Assembly: GCA_030220185.1 (NCBI GenBank)
Contig: JASPKZ010008350.1
Span: forward strand, 2,328,501 to 2,392,500
From: Diploptera punctata
Taxonomy: Eukaryota > Arthropoda > Insecta > Blattodea > Blaberidae
DNA length: 64,000 nucleotides
Direction of reading: 5' to 3'
Below, piece after piece: positions 20,018 to 30,080 of this stretch. The position numbers and the translations under genes were made by a program. How positions within the stretch are numbered: the stretch's first letter is position 1; each line of letters opens with the position of its first letter. The notes beneath the pieces were generated by a model that was given only the letters and a program-made list of their open reading frames with translations, ran no database searches and was not told the DNA's origin.

Positions 20018-20520
20018 TAAGGGGGCGGATTTCTATGACCTAAAAAATGGAAAATATGCATGCATTTATGACCTAAAAAATGTTTAAATATGACCTAAAA
20101 AGGCAAAAATATGACCTTATAATTTAATACATTTTACTATATTAATATTGTTCATTCATATACATTTTCAATTGTATCATAAGAAAAAGGAAATCTTTTT
20201 CTATTGTCCAGTGGAAACGTTTGCTACCTGTTAGCAGTAACCTTTGAAACAAGTGTACTGTGAAACTGGCGATTTTTATACAGATACAATGTTGGTTATT
20301 TCTAATCGCCTGATGATTAGGCTATTAAAAAAAGCCAAAATATGACTATATCATAGAAATAAGCAGAAGTTTGGCCAACGATCTGAAATAGTGAGAAATA
20401 TGACTTTTAAGACACAATAAAAATCATTAATAATAAGGCATATATTAATGTTTTACTTACTTGAAACTTAGAATATAGGCTTTGGTAAAATTATGACATG
20501 TCATAGGAATCCGCCCCTTA
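20018..20520. mobile_element. MITE (~503 bp) with subterminal repeats
   Basis: The ends are TAAGGGGGCGGATTTCTATG and its mirror, CATAGGAATCCGCCCCTTA. Just inside the left end TATGACCTAAAA-type motifs recur four times within 100 bp, and ATATGACT motifs recur toward the right end, like transposase-binding repeats of hAT elements. A clean target-site duplication was not found. No transposase is present. Confidence 0.7.
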
Positions 20521-20863
20521 GTTAATAGTATATCGATATCCGATGAATTTGTAGTTTGAGTAAAAAGTGGAAAGTTAAAGTTTTGCTAATTTTAACTACA
20601 AGTTTGATGTTCAACGGAAGTAATTTGTAATTGTAACAATTCGAAACAGTTATGGTTTTAGTACATGCCTATTACTGATAAATAAATTAATGTCAGTTTA
20701 TCATAAGTAATGCAAAGAGTGATTTTCAAATTATCGATAAATTCACGACTCACAAAGTGAGGAGTGAATTTATCTAGAGAATTTGGAAATCAAGAGTAGC
20801 ATTTGTTAGGACTATTTAACGAATAAAATTAAGCTGTTTACTCACAAATCATTATTTAAATAT

Positions 20864-21196
20864 CCATCCATAGTAATTCTTCCCGAGGGCAGGTCTTTCA
20901 CTGCAATCATAGCATTTTCATGCTATGCTTTGCAGCTTTACTAGGGAATTCAAGGTGTGGTAGCTTCCCGTTTCTTTCCACACCGGTGAAGGATGATGAT
21001 GAGATGATAATAAGGATGATGATAGCCATATGATTTAGGGGACCGTTTGGGTCTTAACGTTTTCCTGACATTTGTCTTACAGGTGAGGAAAAAACCCCGA
21101 GAAAAACCTCACCCAGAAGAACTGCCCCGACCGGGTACGAACCCGGACCCGCTGCGTGACAAGGCAGCACGCTACCTTGAGATCACAGCGGTGGAC
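20864..21196 (-). mobile_element. SINE family S2 copy with clear target-site duplication
   Basis: A full-length S2 in minus orientation, from CCATCCATAGTAATTCTTCC to the reversed tRNA head with GGGTACGAACCCGGACC. It is flanked by TATTTAAATA at 20853-20862 and 21197-21206. The uninterrupted family-P copies have a single version of this sequence. Confidence 0.95.
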
Positions 21197-21303
21197 TATT
21201 TAAATATAATTATTTTAAAATATTTATTTATTTAATGTAAACGGCGATGTTTGAAAACAAATGAGAAACTATTGTTACGCTTGTTCATCGCTGCAACCAG
21301 ATT

Positions 21304-22385
21304 ATATTATTTACTAGCGTACCCGGCAGACGTTGTCCTGCCCGAACGTTCAATTCTCATGTCATGGGCGGACGATAAAAATATGTTACTTTTTTACCAT
21401 AAAATTCAGCAATTAGGACATAATTAGACATTATTAAACAAGTTCGCAAGAAAACCTCTTACAGCCTTCTGTTGTGGCTCAAGAAGTGTGAATGACGACG
21501 ACACATAGTTATGTCGGAACATAACGATAATACAGATGACTACGCATCTGACATAAAAAATTCCTATAACCCGATCGCCGCGCCACCTACCAAGTGCAAT
21601 TGTGAATCTAAACCATCCAGGGACCCACTCAAACACACAGGAAAAAAAAATCATCCAAATCGGATGAACACACAACGCTAATAACGCAACTGGGATACAG
21701 ACCCGATGAGTTCTTAACCATCGGCAACTTCCAATGATTAAATTGTCTTCATAAACATTAGAATTGTACCCTCCTTTTCAGATAAGTTAAGAACCGACAT
21801 ATAACAATTATATTAGAAAAAAAAATGATGCGAGTCAAAATAGGTTTTTTTTCAACTATATTTCATTTCTGACCCACTGTGCACCGGTGCCATACTGGCC
21901 GAAATTCCATGAGAAAAATTTCTTCCCCCATAGAGACTCGAACCAGCGTAAGTCCCGTAGTTCTGCGCCAAGACTTCTTGCCTTAACCACTCGGCTACGG
22001 CGCGAGACTCTTGATATCAATGAAAGACAAAAATGTTTTTTGTGAGTTATCCGTAAGAGATAAACATATGCTGTCGGGGACTTTTTTGTAGAACGTTTTG
22101 AGATATTCAATTCTGTGTACATTGATTTTGTGTATTTCTTATGGTTTAGGCAGCGTAAGTCATTTAAGCGTCCGAAGAGCTACTTTTTTCACGTTTCCCA
22201 CTACAAAGGCCGATATTTAAGCGTGTAGGAGTTGAGTATCACAACTCTCTTATAGCCTATGTTCATCCCGGGAATCTCCTGAACATTTTGCAAAAAAACC
22301 CCATCACAATCGGATCAACGATATGGCCGCGCATAAAGTACGAACGAACAAACAAACGTACAAACAAACAAACATTAATTTTTAA
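21304..22385. mobile_element. Unclassified repeat inserted in family P
   Basis: Comparison with 52613-53310 shows foreign sequence between TATTATTTA and TTGGCAAAGG. It starts CTAGCGTACCCGGCAGACGT and ends in GAACGAACAAACAAACGTAC-type repeats and ATATAAGATT. These ends resemble a common invertebrate dispersed repeat, possibly an RTE-type or SINE-like element. A truncated S3 SINE lies inside (21881-22008). Frames across it are not convincing. Confidence 0.55.
21881..22008 (-). mobile_element. SINE family S3 head fragment (-)
   Basis: The reverse complement has the tRNA-like head (GCCGTAGCCGAGTGGTTAAG, then the B box GGTTCGAGTCTC) and the first part of the body to CCAGTATGGCACCGGTG. The 3' half is missing. 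Confidence 0.85.
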
Positions 22386-22929
22386 ATATAAGATTGGCAA
22401 AGGATCGCAATATTGTAAGAATGCACCCTAGTGGAGAAATTTATAACCGACATTATGGGTATTAATTAATGTTTGATGTCCTATGATGTAAATATGTCAA
22501 TTATAATTTTGTGCAACGTTACTTCCTAGGAAATAATTCGTTTCAGAAAATGCAAACAGTGTTTTCTTTTTATTGTGGTATAATCAATTGCTACAAATGT
22601 TTTTATAGGGCAAATTGTCTACCAGAATCACGATAAGGTTACATTCGTGCACTATATATACAATCTGGTGGCCATATTTCTTAGAGAGTCAGTCACTTCA
22701 AAAAATGTTATGACCTATTCATAATGTTAAAAGGGAGGAGCTTTCTTTAATATGATAAACTTATTTGATGAATTCGAGGTCGAACACGACTGTGATTGGT
22801 TGTAATTAAATAATCATTGAAATGTGATTGGTCATTGAATCCCATTTGGAGCGTGAGTTAAATAGTCTTTCTTATTTTTGATATTTACTTCGTAACATAT
22901 GAACATTTTAATTAAATAAATTATATCAT

Positions 22930-23309
22930 GGTATCTTTACCTTGTCGTGGTGGAGTGGCTTGCGTGCTTAAATGATCCTGAGAGCTATGCCGGCGGTAGC
23001 ATTGCTGCCGATAGGGTTACCCATGCCGGACTGGTCGAAGGTGATAAGCCAGACGAAAAAAGTACCTTGGGCGAAAGAGTGACGATCTTTCACCGTAAAA
23101 ATACAACCGTCAAGAAATGCGGACATGGGTTCATCTGGGGTAAAATTTTCCGGAGGTCAAATAGTCCCCCATTCGGTTCTCCGGGCGGGGACTACTTCAG
23201 GGAACCCATGCCAATTAGCTCAGAATAGGGATGTATGGAGAGCTTATGTCCGCGCGGCCATGAACCTACGGGTTCGATAGTGCCAGTGAGTAAGTAAGTA
23301 AGTAAGTAT
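22930..23309 (+). mobile_element. LINE-B 5' end joined to 3' end (380 bp)
   Basis: It begins GGTATCTTTACCTTGTCGTG, the same 5' terminus as at 12066, and reads the 5' frame MVEWLACLNDPESYAGGSIA and on. At 23210, next to ACCCATGCCAATTAGCTCAG, it jumps to the last ~100 bp of the element and ends in (TAAG)n. ACCCATGCC also occurs earlier in the 5' part (about 23018-23026). Confidence 0.85.
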
Positions 23310-24364
23310 ATATTTTATGCACTAGCGTTTTTAATTGCATTTTTTCTGAAAAACGATTTGATGAAAGCAGTAAAAGCAGTATCATAACAAAGCTTCGGTG
23401 GCAGAATTGAAAGTAGAAAATTATTTGTATATAGAGGTTTGTATAAATAACTGAATTTACCTTGTATTATGAAGCAAACTAAAATAAAACAAATATGGTT
23501 TTCTACACTCAATTCGAGTGCAGTGCACGAACATAAACTCGTTGTGAAACAACAAAAATAGGTTGCTCTACGTATCCAATGAGAATAATAGAGGATCAAG
23601 GGGGGAAATTTTCAATTTTTAATAATTTACAGATTTTTTTATTTGTACAACACGCGAGGATGCATAGAATTTAATTTGCAGAATAAAGCTCATACAAACG
23701 GGTTGACTGTAACATTGTAAAAATGTAAATATTTGTGGGAGTACGCTTTCATATTTTTCTCACTCTATAACACGTATGCTGGTACTGTAAACACGTTATT
23801 TTGAATGCAGTTTGGTTATGTCTGATTAATATTTACTTTTCCAAAGGCCTTTAGAAACCATCCATGAGAATGTATACGAAAAACAAACTCCAAGCCTTAA
23901 TTGTTCCATATCTATAGACTGACCCCGTAAAAATTGCACTATATTTTTTTTTAAATTTTTGTTTCACCATTCTTCTTTCAGTAATCACTATTCATTTGTA
24001 ATAAATAAGTTTTAAATATTTAGAATATTTTTTTAAAGACGTTCAGTATTGCGTTATTAATTATTTTTAATAAATATGCTTAACGAGAATAAATGGCAAA
24101 GAAAGGTCACCTTCATACGAAACTTTGAAGAAAGAAGATAAAGAGTCGACCTAGATTCACATGGTCGAACATGAATGTAGACATGTAACATCTAAGATTA
24201 AGGAAATGGGAAAAGTTGGATCTGTTGGACTAGTGCTTAATATACTTGCTCCGATATTTATGAACCATTTAATAGATATGAGTGTGGCTTCCTTAAAAAA
24301 GGAAATAAAGCTTTGGGCCCCGTGTCGTAGATTTATGGTACGTAGAAGACCTTACAAAACTGCA
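23310..24364. other. No recognisable feature
   Basis: This is AT-rich sequence. The frames at 23315-23599 (minus) and 24161-24406 (plus) have no recognisable domains. Nothing is assignable. Confidence 0.5.
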
Positions 24365-24515
24365 AGGTGTGACAGCCCTAACCAGCCAGCTTCTGACCTC
24401 ACATAAACATGTGTTAATCAGTAAGATCGTCCAGCCAGTATAAGGATGCCAGCATGCTGGACCTACAGCCCTTGTAGCCTGTTTTCTCAACCTAGAGGCC
24501 TGTAGAAGGATAATT
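24365..24515 (-). mobile_element. SINE family S3 fragment, degenerate
   Basis: AACCAGCCAGCTTCTGACCT, CCAGCCAGTATAAGGATGC and TTTCTCAACCTAGAGGCC follow the S3 body order. The head and the far 3' end are missing. A tRNA-like stretch (ATAGCGCAGTTGGTTGAGG, 24531-24550) follows but has no clear partner arm. Confidence 0.55.
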
Positions 24516-25125
24516 TTATCTTTGAGGCACGACATAGCGCAGTTGGTTGAGGAAACGTTTATCAGAAACGAGTGTCATATACATTTTTCTAGCGGTAAAG
24601 CTGGGAGGCTCAACTCTTTTTAGACGCAAAGATATATTTCTTTTTAAAAAACCTTGATCTTACATGTATAGCCTTACTAGTAAAACTCTTGTATATAGTT
24701 CACCATCATAGTAATAGCTTACATTATGTAAGCTTATACAGTGTGTTTCTAAATTAGACCGACAAAGTTTGGGACCAGATAGATAACCTTCGTTGAAGCA
24801 TATTTTGTTAAGGAACATGTGGCCAGCGGCGCTTATTTTCAGTGCTAGAGGGATCTTAGAAGAAGACATTGTAAGAAAGGGATAAACACTCCTTTCAGTG
24901 AAAGAGGGATTGTCATCACTACTATCGCTTGGTTTGTTTAATGCCGGAGCTCAGTAGCATTCGGTATCAATTATAGAAAGTTTTTTTTACATCCATTGGT
25001 ACGATCTGTTGTTATCCGTAGTTGGAACAAGGGATGGTGGGGTGAACTTCATTCAGCACTGCTGTACATACTGTACTTTACAGTTCAATGTGTCTTAGCT
25101 TGTAGCTCTGAATATCAGACGCAGC

Positions 25126-25657
25126 ATGTGGTTTCAACATAACGGGGCACCCCTCGCTTGGGGAATGAAGTCGTGACCATCTGACAGCTACGTTTGGCGC
25201 TCGTTGGATAGGTAGGGGTGGGCCACTGCCTGGCCTGACTAGATTTCTTTTAGTGGGGCTACGTGAAGTTAATGGTTTATGAAACCGATATTGGCTCTGA
25301 AGAAGACCTTGTAGCACGCATTGTCAGAGGAGCAACTGAAATAAGGAAAACTCCTATTATCTTTGGGCACTATGAAACTGGGGTCGACTCAGCCTCTCAT
25401 TGAAATGAGTACCAGACGTTTGTTCTAGGGGTAAAGGCGGCCATCACGCAGGGAAGACAATCCGGCTGTCATCAAGTGCTGATTGATCAGAGAAAGTGGG
25501 CGCCTTAACCTCCTACTACCCAAGGGCCTCCTGAGGCCTTTATTGGAATCACTTTACTTTACTTACCTATCATCTTGAAATTGTACGACAAAGTATGACA
25601 CGTAGATACTCTGTTTGTCTGGATGTCAATGGATGTGTGTTCCAGCACTTGTTGTGA
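25126..25657 (+). pseudogene. Tc1/mariner-type transposase, C-terminal remnant
   Basis: It reads MWFQHNGAPLAWGMKS, then a frameshifted RSLDR.GWATAWPD stretch, then VYETDIGSEEDLVARIVRGA and TEIRKTPIIF. After the SINE at 25364-25565 it continues with EIVRQSMTRRYSVCLDVNG and CVFQHLL, then a stop. In the IS630/Tc1/mariner superfamily the WFQ(H/Q)DGAP block carries the second catalytic Asp; here that position is Asn. The third acidic residue region is degraded. The gene is dead. Confidence 0.8.
25364..25565 (+). mobile_element. SINE family S6 fragment inside transposase
   Basis: The body matches the S6 copy at 59750-60060 (GCCTCTCATTGAAATGAGTA, GGAAGACAATCCGGCTGTCA, GGGCCTCCTGAGGCC) but lacks a tRNA head. 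CCTATTATCTT (25353-25363) and CCTATCATCTT (25566-25576) form an 11-bp target-site duplication with one difference. Removing it restores the PIIFEIV reading. Confidence 0.85.
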
Positions 25658-26188
25658 TGGGACAATAAACAGGATCCATCCTGATAATGCAACACTGGAG
25701 TGAGTGTTTATTTATTTATTTAGAATTAAATATGTTTTATTTCTACTTGTCTGTAAAGTACTTGGATTAATAAACAGAATTACTTGTTATTTGCACATAT
25801 CTACTTCCTTCCATCCCTTTTTCTATAGTAAGATCCCTCTTGCCCTGAAATGAAGCGTCACATACTGTAGGTTCCTTAACAAAATATGCTTCAATGAAGG
25901 TTGACAATCTGCTTCTGAAGTTTTTCGGTCTAATTTAGAAACATCCTGTATAATAATGTGTAAATGCTTTACTAATAAATGCTATGTAAATATTACAATA
26001 TAAATATTACATGCAATATGTTATATATTCATCATTGAAGAAATCAGAGATTTTTTCATGTCATGTTATACTGAATGAAATGCTTATTAAGAAATATTGC
26101 AATCAACGTTTTATTTCTCTTGTAAGTCATTGCTATTATTACCAATGTCTTGTATATCCACCATATCGTCGTTCAAGTGTACTATTTA

Positions 26189-26295
26189 GGGCCAATTTCA
26201 CCAACAAGGGTAACTGTATTACGCCAGTTTTCCCCGTGTATAATGCATTGCTTAAACTGGCGTAATACAGTTACCTCTGTTTGTGAAACCGACCC
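26189..26295. repeat. PIF/Harbinger-like MITE (107 bp)
   Basis: The arms GGGCCAATTTCACCAACA with GGTAACTGTATTACGCCAGT, and their mirror, flank a ~22-bp loop. TTA stands at both sides (26186-26188 and 26296-26298), fitting the 3-bp target duplication of PIF/Harbinger elements. Confidence 0.65.
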
Positions 26296-26689
26296 TTAGT
26301 GTGAAGTTTAATGGAACGTTTACTCGATGTCTCGAATCAACAATCAAGTGTTTATACAGTCAGCAATTTTGTCTTGTTATACAAGGCTTATATAAGGAGA
26401 TAAAGACACGATAAAATTATAATTCATCTCTTCACACTGTGTAGCTTATACAGTCTAATATAAATTATTTTTAATTGAGACGTGTTTTAAAGTTATATAA
26501 TTCTGGATTAATCTTCTGGCCCTCAAGGTCATTTTTTTCCATGAAATGAATTAAAAATCCCATAGTGATAACTGGAGCATCTAAATGCGTTTTTAAAATT
26601 TAATCTAAACAAACCGTATATAACATGTAAATTATAAGAAAAAAAAACAAGATAAATCAAGTTCACTCTAATACATATTGGGAATGAAA

Positions 26690-26755
26690 GTGCTACCCTC
26701 CTATTTCCAAGGACCTCGTAAGGCCTGTGGTGCTAACACTATTTTTATCTTTTTT
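26690..26755 (+). mobile_element. SINE family S6 3' fragment
   Basis: GTGCTACCCTCCTATTTCCA and GGACCTCGTAAGGCC resemble the 3' end of S6 at 25502-25545 and 59990-60020. Confidence 0.45.
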
Positions 26756-27900
26756 TATAATAATCTGTGTACGTTTGTATTATAGGATTTTACTATCAAT
26801 GTCCGGTGTTAAATTTTAACGTGGATTGACGGGTCGGCGAATAAAAAAGTTGTATATCGTATTTGTGGGTTTAAGGTAGTATGGGGAGATACAGGGAAGC
26901 TTATTGCTAGGGTAGGGAAAGGAAGAGGGATGTTCCAAGGTGGCAGATGTGGATGGCATGTAAGATTCCCCTACGATAACACAAACCGCATAGAACCAAT
27001 AAGAACGTCATAGGAAATGATCTGTGCACACACAATTCCAGTTCCCAGAATCTCCTAAAACTTTCAAATCAATTCAGCTGTATACAGACACCGTCTTCCA
27101 ATAAGACGCGAATCACTCAATTCTGTAAAAAATGGATTCTGTTATCTGACCTTTAATAGTCCTTGTTGATAGAAGATACATAAAAAAAATATTATTGTCC
27201 ATTTCTGGCAACTGTAGCCGTTTTGGTGAATCCTAAGGCGCGTGGCAGGTGGGAACATTGCCGAGTGGGAGAGGGAAGTAGTAGCCTTGAAAAAAAATCT
27301 TATTCATGATGATAATAAAATAAATTGTTATAAAAAACAACACTATCTATAATAAACACTCCAAACATATGAGAAAATAAAAGTATTCACTAACACAGAA
27401 CTAGTAGATAAAATATTCAACTGTAATAACCAGGGAGCAGGGTTTGAGTATAGCTCGGGACCCAGCTCCGTGTGTCTGGATTGAATTTACTGTCTCAGCT
27501 GTTAGTACTATGCGAAGCAGAGAAGTGTACCTCCTCCACTCCCCACACTTCCCCCCGCAAACACACAGAGCTTGGACCCGAGCTGTAAGTAAACAGACAC
27601 ATCATATTACCTGCCACACGGAGTATGTACTGCGCAGGACTCGTTCTTCTACAACAGAGTGTTTCTTAGCGGCTGTTTCATTTATTCGTTGCATAAAGAG
27701 TAGTGAAGAAATATACATTTCGGAAGTATATTATTGTACATTGCAATTACTATAATCATGTTAAATGAGAAAATATTTCTGTACATTAAACCCTTATTTA
27801 AAATGAGTAGTTTTTTTCCACACTACAAATAACTAAAGATACAATTGTTTGATTCCTTGTATAATTCATCATCGTGGTATAACTGTTTTTTAAGCAGGGT
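26756..27900. other. No recognisable gene; GC-richer patch 27430-27760
   Basis: The interval is mostly AT-rich. From 27430 to 27700 base composition is more balanced and a 103-codon frame (27444-27755) is open, but it begins with a non-ATG codon, has no recognised domain and no related copy here. I do not call it a gene. Confidence 0.4.
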
Positions 27901-28057
27901 GTAATGCCTTCCACCGAACATCATTTTGTTTATACTGAACGCTGCAAGGTCACAGGTGCGTCCTCCCTCCTTATATCCGTGCATTCTTAACTTCATTGTA
28001 TACTTACTAGAACCCCGCTCCCTGGTAATAACTATTATATTTGAAGAGAAAAATTTT

Positions 28058-28131
28058 CGCCTAGACCGGGACTCGAACCCGGGACCCTTGGCTTTCCGGG
28101 CCAAGTGCTCTACCAACTGAGCTACCGAGGC
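28058..28131 (-). tRNA. tRNA-like gene, copy 1
   Basis: It is a type I cloverleaf of 74 nt. The acceptor stem GCCTCGG/TCTAGGC has one mismatch. The D arm is GCTCAGTTGGTAGAGC and the T arm CCGGGTTCGAGTCCCGG. The anticodon stem CTTGG/CCAAG encloses nine bases (CCCGGAAAG) instead of seven; with a sixth pair the loop is CCGGAAA, giving GGA at the anticodon and lacking T33. GGA would be serine, but serine tRNAs have a long variable arm that is absent. Function as a tRNA is doubtful. Confidence 0.6.
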
Positions 28132-28356
28132 GAGTTACGATCTAGACGCAAATTTTTCTCTTATGTACGTTGTAATTCCCTCGCGCCAAATGCTTGAAAC
28201 CATAGCTTCTATCTTTGCAAATGGCGGCTTCTTAGTTAAGAAGACATTTATTGGGAATTTAACACTACTTTATAGCCAGTAGGGCTTCTATTGACGATTT
28301 ATTATTAATTTAACACTTCTCATAGAAGGATAAATTATATTTGAAGAGAAAAATTT

Positions 28357-28430
28357 TGCCTAGACCGGGACTCGAACCCGGGACCCTTGGCTTTCCGGGC
28401 CAAGTGCTCTACCAACTGAGCTACCGAGGC
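28357..28430 (-). tRNA. tRNA-like gene, copy 2
   Basis: It matches copy 1 throughout the cloverleaf; the visible difference is one missing base just outside the 3' end (TTTTGCC versus TTTTCGCC on the plus strand). It has the same unusual anticodon loop. Confidence 0.6.
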
Positions 28431-28598
28431 GAGTTACGATCTAGACGCAAATTTTTCTCTTATGTACGTTGTAATTCCCTCGCGCCAAATGCTTGAAACC
28501 ATAGCTTCTATCTTTGCAAATGGCGGCTTCTTAGTTAAGAAGACATTTATTGGGAATTTAACACTACTTTATAGCCAGTAGGGCTTCTATTGACGATT

Positions 28599-28620
28599 CC
28601 CGGTCCCGGTCTAGGCGAAA
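28599..28620 (+). pseudogene. Truncated tRNA-like gene (3' end only)
   Basis: CCCGGTCCCGGTCTAGGCG is the T-arm 3' side plus acceptor strand of the same tRNA, fused to the end of the second direct unit. This marks the junction between the direct and inverted halves. Confidence 0.75.
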
Positions 28621-28844
28621 ATTTTTCTCTTCAAATATAATTTATCCTTCTATGAGAAGTGTTAAATTAATAATAAAATCGTCAATAGAAGCCCTACTGG
28701 CTATAAAGTAGTGTTAAATTCCCAATAAATGTCTTCTTAACTAAGAAGCCGCCATTTGCAAAGATAGAAGCTATGGTTTCAAGCATTTGGCGCGAGGGAA
28801 TTACAACGTACATAAGAGAAAAATTTGCGTCTAGATCGTAACTC

Positions 28845-28918
28845 GCCTCGGTAGCTCAGTTGGTAGAGCACTTGGCCCGGAAAGCCAAGGGTCCCGGGTT
28901 CGAGTCCCGGTCTAGGCG
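28845..28918 (+). tRNA. tRNA-like gene, copy 3 (inverted)
   Basis: The cloverleaf matches copy 1 and sits in opposite orientation, with intact A box (TAGCTCAGTTGG) and B box (GGTTCGAGTCC). These would suffice for pol III recognition even if the product is not a working tRNA. Confidence 0.6.
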
Positions 28919-28999
28919 AAAATTTTTCTCTTCAAATATAATTTATCCTTCTATGAGAAGTGTTAAATTAATAATAAAATCGTTAATAACTATTATGTT

Positions 29000-30068
29000 T
29001 TCAAAACTAAGAGGAGTTACTGGCAGTATCTGCAACTCGTTTTCCCACTTACCACATCATACACTACAGACCTCTCAAATGCGGCTACAGAAGCCAGAAC
29101 TGCACTATACGAAGAGTAAATAATCAGCATTCGCAATGACATTTCAAGACCTAAAATTTGACTGGGACAGACATAGAACGTGGAGAAACTCATATAATGA
29201 AACATGTTGCTGTGACACTACAGAACTTGCCCTAGCTGATAATTAAAACAGCTACGTGATCCTATGTCTCTGTTGCCGTGATACAGCCACCAAGCGATAC
29301 CTATTCAAGCAACTATCTCCGCGGAGGTCAAAAGGATATACACAGTTAAGCTTATACTACAGATCATTTATTTGGATCGAAAATAAAAATGTGACCATAA
29401 ATAATTATTTTGCTGTTATTTATTTGCAGATCCAGTTTATTCATTAAGATAATATTAAAAATTAGAATTTAAAAAAATAAATGTTGTTGAAAGAATTTTA
29501 ATGTTACTCTTTTGGGATAAATGTAGGTTAATTGGACTTCAGTTTTTATTGATGTAGTCATTACATTTACGTTCACCAACCTTAGAAAATTTCACAAGTA
29601 ACTTTTTTTATAATGAGCCAGAGCCTCTCCTTTATCCTTTTGACTCCTTCGTCTCATAGCAATGGAGAGAGAAGGAGGTTAAACTCCTCGCCTGTAATGC
29701 CGGAAATGTAACATTATGCATTTTAAAAGAACACAAGGAAAAAAAACTCTGCTTCTCTGTTAAATTTCGAGATGTATTCTAAGAAATGTAACTATCAAAA
29801 CTGCATGTCACGTAGTTTTTGTATACTACAGAATATTAGAGGTTGTAGATTATATACCTAAATTATCTGCAGTGTTATCCCTAGTAGCAGAATGTCCTTA
29901 TTACGTTAGTGTGCTCCTAGCATGAATGTATGAATATGTTCTGAAGCAAGTCTATGTAATTGTTAAGTCATTTTTAAAATTAGAACATTAGTAGTCTTTG
30001 TGATGATTAGCTAATCTGATATATTTTTTTGCTTACTTTTGTTTACACACAACCCACAAACTATGACG
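29000..30068. other. No recognisable feature
   Basis: This is AT-rich sequence with only short frames. Nothing is assignable. Confidence 0.5.
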
Positions 30069-30080
30069 CGAATTTGAGAT

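Larger units (their letters stand above)
20708..22870 (+). repeat. Family P repeat, copy 2, split by two insertions
   Basis: Pieces at 20708-20863, 21197-21303 and 22386-22870 together form one family-P copy colinear with 52613-53310. The hairpin end is at 20708-20803. The conserved TATATATACAATCTGGTGGCC and the paired CCAAT-type boxes lie in the last piece. The first gap holds an S2 SINE and the second a ~1.08-kb unclassified repeat. Confidence 0.85.
24741..25955 (+). mobile_element. Tc1/mariner-like element, defective
   Basis: Inverted termini of ~110 bp lie at 24744-24860 and 25832-25951. They share GTTTCTAAATTAGACCGA, TTGAAGCATATTTTGTTAAG and AGAGGGATCTTA. TA dinucleotides stand at both outer edges, fitting a TA target. 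Between them is a transposase remnant split by an S6 SINE. Without the SINE the element is about 1.0 kb, so much of the transposase gene is deleted. Confidence 0.8.
28039..28983. mobile_element. Compound tRNA array: direct plus inverted repeats
   Basis: A ~300-bp unit containing a tRNA-like gene is present as two direct copies on the minus strand (starts of matching blocks at 28041 and 28341, period exactly 300). A third, inverted copy on the plus strand is preceded by a truncated fourth that starts inside the tRNA at 28599. Flanking sequence within the unit (GCCAGTAGGGCTTCTATTGA, GGCGCGAGGGAATTACAACG on the other strand) is nearly identical among copies. TAATAACTATTAT stands at 28026-28038 and 28984-28996, so the whole compound looks like a single insertion. 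Confidence 0.85.

Noticed and set aside
21856..22122. 88-codon minus frame with a basic middle
   Set aside because: It crosses an S3 SINE head and its flank, and similar frames appear wherever S3 is present.
27823..29123. Frames beginning MVEHLARKAKGPGFESRSR on both strands
   Set aside because: They are translations of the tRNA-like genes and flanks in the compound repeat, mirrored by its inverted structure.
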